Shown here: positions 8,832-17,937 of the stretch, one piece after another
How positions within the stretch are numbered: the stretch's first letter is position 1
Layout: every line of letters starts with the position of its first letter
DNA from: CAIZQW01 sp942493055
Lineage (GTDB): Bacteria; Verrucomicrobiota; Kiritimatiellia; RFP12; UBA1067
Length of the DNA stretch: 64,000 bases
Direction: 5' to 3'
Assembly: GCA_942493055.1 (NCBI GenBank)
Contig: OW818680.1
Location: 124,001-188,000, forward strand
Notes under the pieces: generated by a model
Told to the model about the DNA's origin: nothing
Seen by the model: only the letters and a program-made list of their open reading frames with translations
Databases searched by the model: none
Position numbers and translations under genes: made by a program

Positions 8832-10175
8832 TTACTTCACGAAGCAGGGCTGGGTCCAGGCGGTTTCGAACAGAGGTTCATAATCTTCCGGCGGCAGCGC
8901 CTGCTTGGACGAGATGATGGTGGCGCGCACATAAAGGTCTGTCTCTTTTAGCGTGTAGGAGGCCTCTGTCCCCTCAACGGTTTGCAGCACCTGGCCTAAG
9001 CGCTTCTCGTAGACCCGCACGGTGCGCTTCTTAGTGTCTTTCTTCAGTTGGACCGTTTCCTCGGTTTCCTGCGGTGTCACGTTGACGTCACGCGGGGAGC
9101 CGTTGAAGCGGATGGTGTAGGTCACGCCCGCCTCGGGTTTGACCTTTATTGACAAGGTCTTTGTTGCGGGATTGAAGTCAAGCGTGTCGAGCGTCACACC
9201 TGTCGAGGCATAAAAGTCACCCTTCTTGAGGGACTCAATGAGCGCGTTATTGTTGAGTTCCTTTGCACGGACCACGACCCAGCCTTGGCGGGGATAACAT
9301 TTGTTAATGTCGGTTGGCTTGCGGTCAGGGTTATAGTTGTGCACATCATCAGAAGCTGTCCCATAGACAGGCTCCCATCCCTTCTTGAGGCGGAGGGTCG
9401 TGAGGATGTCGAAGAAGCTCTCGCAAGTCCAGAGCCGGTTGCTGATGTCATGTGCGGCAGGCGCAGCTGAGGTATTGCAGAGTTCGTAGAGGTGGAGATC
9501 CTTGACCTCCGCCAGCATTTCAGGGTCAATGTCGTAGAAAGGCCAGGCCGGATGGTTGAGCATCAACAGGTTCGGTGTCTTGGATTCCTCTGCGATCTTC
9601 GCCAGTCCGTCAAGCTGCGCCTGGATAGCCTCCAGGACTGTCTCCTTCTGGATGAAGGGCTGGGAGGTGCGGATGTTGAGTCCGTTGGAGTGCAGGGTCC
9701 GTCCGCCGGCCGACTTGTTGATCTCATGGCCGGGCATCATCAGAAATTTGCCAGGTTCTTCGAACTGCTTCGCCAGTTGGTCAAAGGGCTTCAGCTTGAT
9801 GTGTGTGATCACCTCTTTTTCAACAAGTTTCATCTTGCCCTCGCCTAAGGGCACTTTTGTTCTTTTCGTTGCGCTCTTGGTGATGACGGAATCAGGGCCA
9901 AACGTTTTTTCCATCAACGCGATATTGGCGGGAATGTTGCTCTTGCTGTCCTTGATCTCCTTCCATGCGTTGGTATCTGTCTGGAAGGTGTTGTGGTCGG
10001 AAAGGCACATGAACTGATAGCCGTTGGACTTGTACTCCTGGACGGCGAGTTCCGGAAAAGTGTTGCCGTCGCTCCAATATGAGTGGCCATGCAGGCTGCC
10101 GCGATACCAGTTTTGTGCAGTCGCAAAAAGTGTTGTGCTTAAAAGAATGCCAGTGATCAGATGTGCGTGCTTCAT
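8832..10175 (-). CDS. Exported PHP-domain metal-dependent phosphoesterase-like protein
   Basis: About 447 residues from the ATG at 10175, which has a good AAGGGGAG ribosome-binding site. A signal peptide (MKHAHLITGILLSTTLFATAQ) is followed by the PHP motifs: HGHSYWSDG (HxH plus D), SDHNTF (D-H), a later HEIN and NHPAWPF, and SDDVHNY near residue 290. These are the metal ligands expected for PHP phosphoesterases, which hydrolyse phosphoester bonds with bound metals. The C-terminal 110 residues are a beta-rich domain (VKPEAGVTYTIRFNGSPRDV). An exported PHP protein beside glycoside hydrolases suggests processing of phosphorylated glycans or nucleotides, but the substrate cannot be read from the sequence. 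Confidence 0.8.
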   Translation of the reverse strand: MKHAHLITGILLSTTLFATAQNWYRGSLHGHSYWSDGNTFPELAVQEYKSNGYQFMCLSDHNTFQTDTNAWKEIKDSKSNIPANIALMEKTFGPDSVITKSATKRTKVPLGEGKMKLVEKEVITHIKLKPFDQLAKQFEEPGKFLMMPGHEINKSAGGRTLHSNGLNIRTSQPFIQKETVLEAIQAQLDGLAKIAEESKTPNLLMLNHPAWPFYDIDPEMLAEVKDLHLYELCNTSAAPAAHDISNRLWTCESFFDILTTLRLKKGWEPVYGTASDDVHNYNPDRKPTDINKCYPRQGWVVVRAKELNNNALIESLKKGDFYASTGVTLDTLDFNPATKTLSIKVKPEAGVTYTIRFNGSPRDVNVTPQETEETVQLKKDTKKRTVRVYEKRLGQVLQTVEGTEASYTLKETDLYVRATIISSKQALPPEDYEPLFETAWTQPCFVK

Positions 10176-10274
10176 TAATCTCCCCTTTTTTGTAATTGGC
10201 ATTATTAAACCACAAACACTCCAGTAGAGACAAATGAAATGTGCTTTTTTTGTGAATATTCAAAAGTGGCGCAC

Positions 10275-10304
10275 TTGACATCCGGCCCATGCTTCTGGCA
10301 TACT
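10275..10304 (+). promoter_or_regulatory. Sigma70-type promoter for the NuoEF-like operon
   Basis: TTGACA (10275-10280) and CATACT (10299-10304) are separated by 18 bp, about 90 bp upstream of the start codon. The -10 context GGCATACT also appears upstream of the NYN gene at 25011. Confidence 0.6.
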
Positions 10305-10396
10305 TCACCCCTGTATTGGGTGCTTCTGTTTCGTTATTTTAGGGGGGGCGATTATTATTTCTGACGACAACCATTTTTCCAGGGGAGGGGGCTGAT

Positions 10397-12805
10397 ATGA
10401 GTGACATTCGGCTCAACCCGACAGACCCTGCTGCGACCCTCTGGGTCGATGACCTTGTCAAGCGCGTCGGCACCACGCCCGACAAGGTGATTCCAATCCT
10501 CCAGGGGATACAGGAATACTTCCACTATCTTCCCGAACCGCTGCTGCAGCACGTGTGCGCGATCACGGACATTGCCCCCGCCGACCTGACTGGCGTTTCA
10601 ACCTTTTACTCCCAGTTCCGTCACCGGCCTGCTGGCCTCCACGCCGTGAAAGTCTGCGTCGGAACCGCCTGTCACGTCAAGGGCGCAGGCGCGGTCTACG
10701 ATGCCCTGGCCCGCCATCTCGAATGCAAGGCGGGCGAGGACACCGATCCCCAAGGCCTCTTCACGCTGGAGAAGGTGGCGTGCCTCGGCTGCTGCACCCT
10801 CGCGCCGGTGGTCCAGATTGACTCCGTGATTTACGGACATGTCACCCCTGCCACGGCCCCTGACATTCTGAAGAAGTTTATCGAGGAGCAGAACGCCGGC
10901 TCTTCGGACAAGGACCAGACACAGTCGGGTGCTCACGAGTTCGGTGAGATACGGATCGGCCTCGGCTCCTGCTGCGTGGCCGGCGGCAGCGCCGAAGTCT
11001 ATCAGACTGCGCTGGACACGGTCAAGAGCCTCGGCATCCCGGCGCGTGTCAAATCAGTCGGATGCGCCGGCATGTGCCACCGTACGCCGCTGATGGAAAT
11101 CGTGAACGCCAAAGGGGATGTCTCCAACCTCTACGCCAATGTCACGCCGAGTGATGTGGCCACCATCATCCGCAGCCAGTTCAAACCGCCGTCGCTTGAG
11201 GGCCGGATGAAAGCGTGGCTGCAGAACCATGTCAGCGAGCTCTTCGCGCCGCCCACGGGACTCTTGTCGCGTCCGCTCTTCAATCTTGATCTGCGGGATA
11301 AGCCCGTGGCCAATTTCTTGGACCGCCAGATCCGCATCGCCACGGAACACTACGGAAGCCTCGACCCTGTTGACTTGGAGGAGTATCTCAAACACGACGG
11401 CTTTGAGGCGCTCAAAACGTGCCTGACGTCCTTGTCGCCGCAGGAGGTCGTTGCCCGCGTCAGCGCCGCTGGTCTGCGCGGACGCGGAGGCGCGGGCTTC
11501 CCCACGGGACTGAAATGGCAGCGTGTCCGGGAGAGCAACGGTGACAACGTGTATATCATCTGCAACGGCGACGAGGGCGATCCAGGCGCCTTCATGGACC
11601 GCATGCTGCTCGAATCCTTCCCGTATCGGGTCATTGAAGGGATGCTCATCGCCGCCTATGCCGTGGGTGCGAAACAAGGGATCTATTACATTCGCGCCGA
11701 ATATCCGCTCGCCTTAGTCCGCGTGCGTGAAGCCCTTGCACGCTGCCGCGCAAAAGGTCTGCTGGGCAAGAACATCTTAGGCTCTGCATTCTCCATCGAC
11801 TTTGAAATCAAAGAGGGGGCCGGCGCCTTTGTCTGCGGCGAGGAGACCGCCCTGATCCGCTCGATCGAGGGCGCCCGCGGCATGCCGCGTCTGCGTCCGC
11901 CCTATCCTGCCCAGAAGGGACTCTGGGACATGCCCACGCTGATTAACAACTGTGAGACCTTAGCCTCGGTCCCTTGGATCGTGCGCAATGGCCCTGAACG
12001 TTTCCGTGCCATTGGCACAGCCCAGAGCGCCGGGACCAAGGTCTTTTCACTGACTGGAAAAATCCGTCATGGCGGACTGATCGAAGTGCCCATGGGCATG
12101 ACCCTGCGCGAGATCGTTGAAGAGGTCGGCGGCGGCATTGCGAACAACCTGGCCTTCAAGGCTGTCCAGATCGGCGGCCCCTCCGGCGGCTGTATCCCGG
12201 CGGAACATGCGGATCTGCCCGTTGATTTCGGGGCGCTTATAGGCGCAGGGGCCATGATGGGTTCCGGCGGTCTGGTGGTGTTGGATGAGCACGACTGCAT
12301 GGTAGACATCGCTCGCTACTTCCTCACCTTTACGCAGAGCCAGTCCTGCGGCCGCTGCACCTTCTGCCGCGTCGGTACGCGGCGCATGCTGGATATTCTG
12401 GACCGCATCTGTACAGGCAAGGGTCTCGCAGGCGATATTGAACGCCTCGAAGAGCTGGCGCACTGCGTAGCCAACGCCAGCCTCTGCGGACTGGGCAGGA
12501 CCGCGCCGAATCCCATCCTGTCGACCATCCGCTACTTCAGGAGCGAGTATGAGGCCCATTTGAAGGGAAGCTGCCCTGCAGGCAAATGCTCCGACCTGAT
12601 CGCCTATACCATTACCGATAAGTGCATCGGCTGCACCCTCTGCGCGCAGACCTGCCCGACAGATGCCATCCCCTTTACACCGCATGAGCGCCATGTGATC
12701 AACGATGCAGCCTGTGTGCGATGCGATATGTGTCGCAACATCTGCCCTGTGCAAGCCATTAAGATCGTCACCGGGACGGAAAAGGAGCGCCTGTGCCAAC
12801 ACTAA
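10397..12805 (+). CDS. NuoE-NuoF fusion, NADH-oxidising flavo/iron-sulfur subunit (HydB/HoxF type)
   Basis: An 802-residue cytoplasmic protein. Residues about 1-165 are a NuoE-like thioredoxin fold with CVGTACHVKGA (near 88) and CLGCCTLAPV (near 129), the four-Cys [2Fe-2S] pattern. A second thioredoxin-like ferredoxin domain follows (GSCCVAGG near 191, VGCAGMCHRTP near 221). The NuoF region has GRGGAGFPTGLKW (near 364), the FMN/NAD site GAGAFVCGEETALI (near 474) and the [4Fe-4S] motif CGRCTFCRVGTRRM (near 651). Two ferredoxin clusters end the protein (CIGCTLCAQTCP, CVRCDMCRNICP). This domain order is that of HydB/HndC-type subunits of NADH-linked bifurcating hydrogenases and related complexes. 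No hydrogenase catalytic subunit is in the window. The next gene overlaps by 13 bp. Confidence 0.9.
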   Translation: MSDIRLNPTDPAATLWVDDLVKRVGTTPDKVIPILQGIQEYFHYLPEPLLQHVCAITDIAPADLTGVSTFYSQFRHRPAGLHAVKVCVGTACHVKGAGAVYDALARHLECKAGEDTDPQGLFTLEKVACLGCCTLAPVVQIDSVIYGHVTPATAPDILKKFIEEQNAGSSDKDQTQSGAHEFGEIRIGLGSCCVAGGSAEVYQTALDTVKSLGIPARVKSVGCAGMCHRTPLMEIVNAKGDVSNLYANVTPSDVATIIRSQFKPPSLEGRMKAWLQNHVSELFAPPTGLLSRPLFNLDLRDKPVANFLDRQIRIATEHYGSLDPVDLEEYLKHDGFEALKTCLTSLSPQEVVARVSAAGLRGRGGAGFPTGLKWQRVRESNGDNVYIICNGDEGDPGAFMDRMLLESFPYRVIEGMLIAAYAVGAKQGIYYIRAEYPLALVRVREALARCRAKGLLGKNILGSAFSIDFEIKEGAGAFVCGEETALIRSIEGARGMPRLRPPYPAQKGLWDMPTLINNCETLASVPWIVRNGPERFRAIGTAQSAGTKVFSLTGKIRHGGLIEVPMGMTLREIVEEVGGGIANNLAFKAVQIGGPSGGCIPAEHADLPVDFGALIGAGAMMGSGGLVVLDEHDCMVDIARYFLTFTQSQSCGRCTFCRVGTRRMLDILDRICTGKGLAGDIERLEELAHCVANASLCGLGRTAPNPILSTIRYFRSEYEAHLKGSCPAGKCSDLIAYTITDKCIGCTLCAQTCPTDAIPFTPHERHVINDAACVRCDMCRNICPVQAIKIVTGTEKERLCQH

Positions 12806-14364
12806 CCATCGACAACAATCTCCTTCCGTTTGAGCCTGGAGAGACCATTCTTCAGGTGGCTGCCCGGGCGGGTATCGCGATCCCGACGCTCTGTCACTTG
12901 GAGGGGATCGTGCCTCCTACCTCCTGCTACGTCTGCGTGGTTAAGATCAAAGGCCGTAACGCGCTCGCCCCCTCGTGCGCAACCTTGGCAGAAGAGGGCA
13001 TGATTCTGGAGAGCAGTTCCGAGGAGGTGCGCGGATACCGCCGCCGGGCGCTTGAACTGCTGATGAGCGAACATGCCGGCGACTGCGAAGGCCCGTGCCG
13101 GCGCATCTGTCCGGCAGACCTCGACATCCCGGTCATGGCCAAGCACATTGTTGAAGGCGATCTGGATGCGGCTGTGCGCACGGTCCGCGAACGCCTCGCC
13201 CTGCCCGGTGTCCTGGGGCACATCTGTCCAGCACCCTGTCAGAAGGGGTGCGTCCGCGCGCAGGCCGACGGCACGGTCGCAATCCGCGACCTTCACAAAG
13301 GCGTGGCAGAGGCGTCCTCGCTGAAAAGCGCCTTAGCCGGATCGCGCGCTGCACCCACATCCGGAAAGCGCGTCACGATTATCGGGGCGGGGCCTGCCGG
13401 ACTCTCCAGCGCCTATTATTTGTCCCGCTTGGGCCATGCCTGTACGATTGTTGACGAGCGTGAAGAGCCCGGCGGCATGCTGCGCTACGGCATTGACCGC
13501 ACCGTGCTTCCGCTGAAGATTCTGGATCAGGAGATTGATGTGATCCGTGCCTTGGGTGTGGAGTTCAGGATGGGGTGCAAGGTCAGCGACCAACGCAGCC
13601 TGGACGAGTTGCTCCAGCACTCCGATGCCCTTATCTTTGCTACAGGAGCGCAGACGCCTGACCAGCCGTGGCCGTTTGCCATCAAGGCGTCACCCAAGGG
13701 TATCGCGGTGGATGTCCACACCTTTGTTTCGAGCAACAGCGCCATCTTCGCCTGCGGCGGCGCAATCGCGGTCTGCAAGATGGCTGTCAGAGCCGTAGGG
13801 CAGGGGAGGCTCACCGCTGAGTCGGTCCACCTTTTCCTGCCGCACAGCAAAGCTGGCGCAACGTGGTCCTCGCGCTTCGACTCCCGTCTCGGCAAGCTGT
13901 GCGAATGCGAACTCAACCAACTCCTCTCCACCGACTTGGCACACAGCCTAGAGGGTTGCAAAACTGACACCTTCTCCTCCTCTCTCGTCGCCGCAGCAGG
14001 GCGGTGTTTGCAGTGCGACTGCGGAAAGAAACTCGCTTGCTCGTTGCGCACGTATGCACACGACTACGAAATCAACCGCGACCAGTATCGGACCGGTGCG
14101 CGTAAAGATGTTGTGCGGAAACGCTTTGCCAGCGGGCTGGTGCATGAGCCTGGCAAATGCATTGATTGCGGACGCTGCATCGGCATCACCGCAGCCGAGC
14201 ATGTGCAACCCGGCCTCGCCTTCGGCAGCCGCGGCTTCGACGTCGCAGTCAAAGCCCCATTCAGCGCCGATATGGATACAGCCATGGGCTCCACGCTGGA
14301 GCGCTGTATTGACGCATGCCCGGTGGGTGCGCTGTGGAACGGGAAAACGACGGAAACTGCTTAA
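12793..14364 (+). CDS. 2Fe-2S / Fer4_20 / GltD-like FAD oxidoreductase with NuoG-like tail
   Basis: A 523-residue partner of the NuoEF fusion, starting at GTG inside its last codons behind an AAAGGAG site. Residues 1-80 are a NuoG-type [2Fe-2S] domain (C34, C45, C48, C62). Residues about 90-175 match the Fer4_20 iron-sulfur domain of glutamate-synthase small subunit and dihydropyrimidine dehydrogenase (CEGPCRRICPADLDIP, HICPAPCQKGC). An FAD/NAD(P) Rossmann region follows (IIGAGPAGLSSAYYLS near 194). The C-terminus has a cysteine cluster (RCLQCDCGKKLAC) and a NuoG-like tail (CIDCGRC, CIDACPVGAL). It probably passes electrons between the NADH-oxidising subunit and an unknown acceptor, or acts with NADPH as in NfnB-like enzymes. 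The final acceptor is not encoded nearby. Confidence 0.8.
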   Translation: MPTLTIDNNLLPFEPGETILQVAARAGIAIPTLCHLEGIVPPTSCYVCVVKIKGRNALAPSCATLAEEGMILESSSEEVRGYRRRALELLMSEHAGDCEGPCRRICPADLDIPVMAKHIVEGDLDAAVRTVRERLALPGVLGHICPAPCQKGCVRAQADGTVAIRDLHKGVAEASSLKSALAGSRAAPTSGKRVTIIGAGPAGLSSAYYLSRLGHACTIVDEREEPGGMLRYGIDRTVLPLKILDQEIDVIRALGVEFRMGCKVSDQRSLDELLQHSDALIFATGAQTPDQPWPFAIKASPKGIAVDVHTFVSSNSAIFACGGAIAVCKMAVRAVGQGRLTAESVHLFLPHSKAGATWSSRFDSRLGKLCECELNQLLSTDLAHSLEGCKTDTFSSSLVAAAGRCLQCDCGKKLACSLRTYAHDYEINRDQYRTGARKDVVRKRFASGLVHEPGKCIDCGRCIGITAAEHVQPGLAFGSRGFDVAVKAPFSADMDTAMGSTLERCIDACPVGALWNGKTTETA

Positions 14365-14566
14365 TAGCAGTCAATTAATGACACTGATTTTTCACATGCT
14401 GCTTTAGGGCGAAAGTTGAGTAGCCACGAGATCTTTGATGTGAACACTAATGAATCCGAACCGACCAAAACACTGTTGATCCAAATGTGCAATTTTACCG
14501 TACATGTGCCTAACGTGGGAACAAGGAGCAATGCTTGTTTTCAAAACGCAAAAAAAGGAAATAATT

Positions 14567-16567
14567 ATGAGTGGTAACGATTCGATATTGATCGATGGAA
14601 TTATTGATGAGCGTATTGAACAAAATCTTCCATCAAAAAAACGTGGAGAGGCTTTTGAACTTTTTGCAGCTGAACAGATAACCAAAGATTATAACATATC
14701 TCTCGCCGAGGTAATGTTGTGCTCGATGGATGGGCGGGATGATGGTGGTATTGACTATTGCTTTATTTTCGTCAACGGTCACCTGCTTACCTCTACAGCT
14801 CTATTCTTTTGGCCGCGAACTAATGCAGAAATCGAAGTCTTTATAATTACTAGCAAGCACCATGATACTTATAAACAAGCCCCACTAGATAACATGGTTG
14901 CATCAGTGGATGAACTTTTCAATTTCAGACTTTCATCAAAAGAACTTAAAGGTTCTTACAGCAAAAAAATCCAAGACTTCCGCGAAAGGCTGAAATTTGC
15001 TTATAAGAAGACCGCTCAAAACCTTACCAATATTTATGTCAACTACTACTATGTATCGCGTGGTGATTCTAGTCAGGTTGGAGGGTCAATCCAAGCACGC
15101 GCAGATCAGATAGTAGAAATGACTAAACAGTGTTTTTCAAACTGCATTTCTAGCTTTAAGTTTTTTGGAAGTAGCGAGCTAATAAGTTTAAATAGAAAGA
15201 AGAAAACATTCGTTCTTGAGTTGCCATTCAATGAGTGTTTCTCCTCAGGGGAAAGATATGTATTGCTTTCGAAGATACAGGATTATTATAAATTTATGAT
15301 TGACGAAAACGGCAAATTACGAAGGTATCTGTTTGACGCAAATGTTCGTGATTATATGGGGTTAAACAGAGTAAATGACGATATTCGTGTTACACTTGAA
15401 AACGGAGAATCGCCTGACTTCTGGTGGTTAAACAATGGCATCACAATATTAGCTTTAGGGGCGCGAGTCGTTGGTGATATGATCCATGTTGAGGACATTC
15501 AAATTGTAAATGGACTTCAAACGTCTGAATCAATCTATAATTTCTTTAAATCAGGCGGTCAGGATGTTAATGGACGTTCTGTTTTGATCAAAATCATTGT
15601 GACAAATGATGAGGCAATTCGAGACCAAATCATTCAGGCAACAAATAATCAAACGCCAGTGGAAATCGCTTCACTTCATGCATCAGACAAAATACAAAAG
15701 AACATCGAAGACATACTTTGTCGATACGATTATTTCTATGAGCGAAGGACAAATTTCTATAAGAATCAAAAGAAGGATTCCACCAGGATAGTTCTGCCTC
15801 TGTATCTAGCTTCTGGCTATCTTGGATTAGTACTTAAACAACCGCATATGGCTTCGAAGTTAAAGAATAAGTTTGTGAGAAATGAAAAGCAATACGAGCA
15901 GATTTTCAGCGATAAATGCAATCTTAAAATATGGCCACAGTTAGTTGCGGTTTTGAAACGAACGGACTTAAAGCTGAACTCTTTTAGGTCCTCCTCGCAC
16001 AGTTCTTCCGAAAATTTCCTTAAACGTTGGCGTCACATTGTCAGTTTATTGGTCTTGGCTCTTAAGAAGGGCGATTTCAACTATTCGACGGAATGGCTTC
16101 TTGAGCTAAATGTCGCTGAATTGACAGATGACCTTTATGTGAAAGTTTGGGATTTAGTTTGTGTATATGATTATGATCCTTATGCGGGTAAGCGAAAAAC
16201 TAGCAAGGCACTATTTGATCTGTTGGTTTCGAAGGCAGAGAAAGATCTTGGTATTGCAAATAGTATAAGCATCCTGAAACGCAAAAGTACTTTTGTTGAA
16301 GAGAAGTCTAGGAGCATATTCTCTCGAGACTTTGTTGAGGCAGTAAACAACCTTCTTCCTGATCAGCCTTGGAAGCCTGGTGTCCATCTCGACATCTGTC
16401 GGCAACTGAAATGTGCCACATCTGATGTAAATAACGCAATACTTGTTTTAATACGTGATGGTAAAAGACTTAGGCAAAAAAATGGGGTTGTTTATGATGA
16501 GGAGGGAAACGTAAAAATGATTGATGCCGAACGAGTAGACAAGGAAACTTTTTTATTAAAAAAATGA
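14567..16567 (+). CDS. AIPR-family protein (abortive-infection type), N-terminal nuclease-like
   Basis: About 666 residues from the ATG at 14567, behind AAAAAAGGAA; an ATG 12 codons upstream is possible but its purine site is too close. The AIPR core is clear: NVRDYMGLNRVNDDIRVTL, then FWWLNNGITILALGA (near residue 285) and EDIQIVNGLQTSESI. The N-terminal 110 residues have GRDDGGIDYCFIF followed by IEVFIITSKHHD, an acidic-beta-strand-K pattern reminiscent of PD-(D/E)XK nucleases with an altered ExK. AIPR proteins are associated with phage abortive infection and restriction islands. The gene is visibly AT-rich compared with the oxidoreductase genes upstream, which suggests acquisition. It points toward the minus-strand trio 334 bp away. 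Confidence 0.8.
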   Translation: MSGNDSILIDGIIDERIEQNLPSKKRGEAFELFAAEQITKDYNISLAEVMLCSMDGRDDGGIDYCFIFVNGHLLTSTALFFWPRTNAEIEVFIITSKHHDTYKQAPLDNMVASVDELFNFRLSSKELKGSYSKKIQDFRERLKFAYKKTAQNLTNIYVNYYYVSRGDSSQVGGSIQARADQIVEMTKQCFSNCISSFKFFGSSELISLNRKKKTFVLELPFNECFSSGERYVLLSKIQDYYKFMIDENGKLRRYLFDANVRDYMGLNRVNDDIRVTLENGESPDFWWLNNGITILALGARVVGDMIHVEDIQIVNGLQTSESIYNFFKSGGQDVNGRSVLIKIIVTNDEAIRDQIIQATNNQTPVEIASLHASDKIQKNIEDILCRYDYFYERRTNFYKNQKKDSTRIVLPLYLASGYLGLVLKQPHMASKLKNKFVRNEKQYEQIFSDKCNLKIWPQLVAVLKRTDLKLNSFRSSSHSSSENFLKRWRHIVSLLVLALKKGDFNYSTEWLLELNVAELTDDLYVKVWDLVCVYDYDPYAGKRKTSKALFDLLVSKAEKDLGIANSISILKRKSTFVEEKSRSIFSRDFVEAVNNLLPDQPWKPGVHLDICRQLKCATSDVNNAILVLIRDGKRLRQKNGVVYDEEGNVKMIDAERVDKETFLLKK

Positions 16568-16901
16568 TTCCGAAACGAAGAAGATGCGAGGGATTTTAAA
16601 GTTTCATTTGGCAATTTAAGAAGTGTTTAAGGTACAGTGTCAAATTTTGCTGACATGGAGGATTGCTTTGGTTTTGTGACAAATGAAATCGAGGCTTGGC
16701 CGAGTCATTTCCGAATGAGTATAATCCGGATTATGCTGATGAATGAGCGTAGCATTAAAATGCATGAGAGCTTAATTAAGCTGAATTAATGAAATACTAG
16801 TATTTCAAAAGCAGGCCCTGTACCAGAAGTTGTGAGGACTAGGTTGGCTTCTGATGTAGAGAGTTTCTAACTAGTAGGAGAAGAGGCTAGGCAGTGCAAA
16901 T
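16568..16901. other. 334-bp gap between convergent defence genes
   Basis: AT-rich sequence between the AIPR gene and the trio. I see no gene, no hairpin with a T-run and no clear repeat. Confidence 0.6.
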
Positions 16902-17936
16902 CTAGACAGTGCAAAAGTTATCGAGTGGAAGTAAATAAAGTTGTCCGACTCCTTTGGTGTAATTTGCAGGCGAAAGAAACGCCTTGGGTGTTGGATAAAC
17001 GATCTGCACATCATCAAAATACGCACGAAATAATCCAACGGCCACTGTTTGCATTTTGCTTCCTGTCGGCGAAATTAATAAACGCTCATGATCCGAGTGT
17101 GAGCCATAAATCTGCAACAAGCAATTAAGGGTCTCCTGGTAGTCTAGAGTGCTAGCTTCGAACGAATCATACTCTAAGGTGTTTAGACGATTTATTCTTT
17201 TTATTGCATCAGCGCGCCATGAATTTTGTGAGTCGGGAGTGATGCCGTGAATTAAACTGAAACGAGATGGTTGAAGTTCCGCTCTCAAAGCCGTAAGCTG
17301 ATAAGCATCTAATGACGGAAAAGCAATTAACCTTGTTTGTCCGATTGGAATTGATGAGGATGAAAGTTCTGGAACAATTGTAATATCGAAGACACCAGAT
17401 GAAAGAAAAAGTACCGAAAACGTTGTGTCAGTATCAAGCTTATTAATCGCAGCCTCCGCCTCCTCTTGAGTCGGGGGATAAATCTCCGCCTCCGCGTATA
17501 TTACCGAACATTCGTTGAAACTGTTTTTTCTTTGACCGAGTGCAACAAGAACCTGAACGATAAGCAAACGAGACATTCCTGAAACGTCCACCATGATGCG
17601 TCCTGTGCAACCGTCAATTCGTTCAAGGAACAACTGAAAAAACCCAGAGGGATTAAGACGATCATAGGCAAGCTCGGAAAAAGAAATTCCAGCCTGTATG
17701 CATTTCTGCTTTATGAGTAATAGGCAGTTATGATCCACAAAAGGGAGATAAGTAATTACGATTACTCTAAAACACGACGAACATAATATCGCACTCCCAA
17801 GGGCAGCCAATACTCTTGATTCAAAACCAGCGCATACAATAAGACAATCCTCAGAGGCCATAGAAATCGTCTCTACAACTTTGAGAGAAGGTTTCTGTAG
17901 TGCCTCTAGTTTCTTGTCAATTCTGAGGACGTGCAA
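16902..17936 (-). CDS. Unrecognised tandem Rossmann-like protein, possibly CARF-like sensor
   Basis: A 344-residue protein starting at TTG 17936, one base after the stop of the kinase-ATPase gene. AAAGGAG lies 9 nt upstream of the TTG, and the first internal ATG is 25 codons later, so the TTG start is favoured. The family is not recognised. Two segments resemble each other: IMVDVSGMSRLLIVQVLVAL (about 108-127), followed by a strand with YAEAEIYPP; and LLISPTGSKMQTVAVGLF (about 281-298), followed by QIVYPTP. The SG/TG-x-S/K pattern after a hydrophobic strand recalls the GGTK-type loop of CARF nucleotide-sensing domains, so a duplicated Rossmann sensor is inferred. An N-terminal ECxx-like strand (EDCLIVCAGFESRVLAAL) fits the same fold. 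It is the last gene of the trio. Confidence 0.55.
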   Translation of the reverse strand: MHVLRIDKKLEALQKPSLKVVETISMASEDCLIVCAGFESRVLAALGSAILCSSCFRVIVITYLPFVDHNCLLLIKQKCIQAGISFSELAYDRLNPSGFFQLFLERIDGCTGRIMVDVSGMSRLLIVQVLVALGQRKNSFNECSVIYAEAEIYPPTQEEAEAAINKLDTDTTFSVLFLSSGVFDITIVPELSSSSIPIGQTRLIAFPSLDAYQLTALRAELQPSRFSLIHGITPDSQNSWRADAIKRINRLNTLEYDSFEASTLDYQETLNCLLQIYGSHSDHERLLISPTGSKMQTVAVGLFRAYFDDVQIVYPTPKAFLSPANYTKGVGQLYLLPLDNFCTV

Positions 17937-17937
17937 A

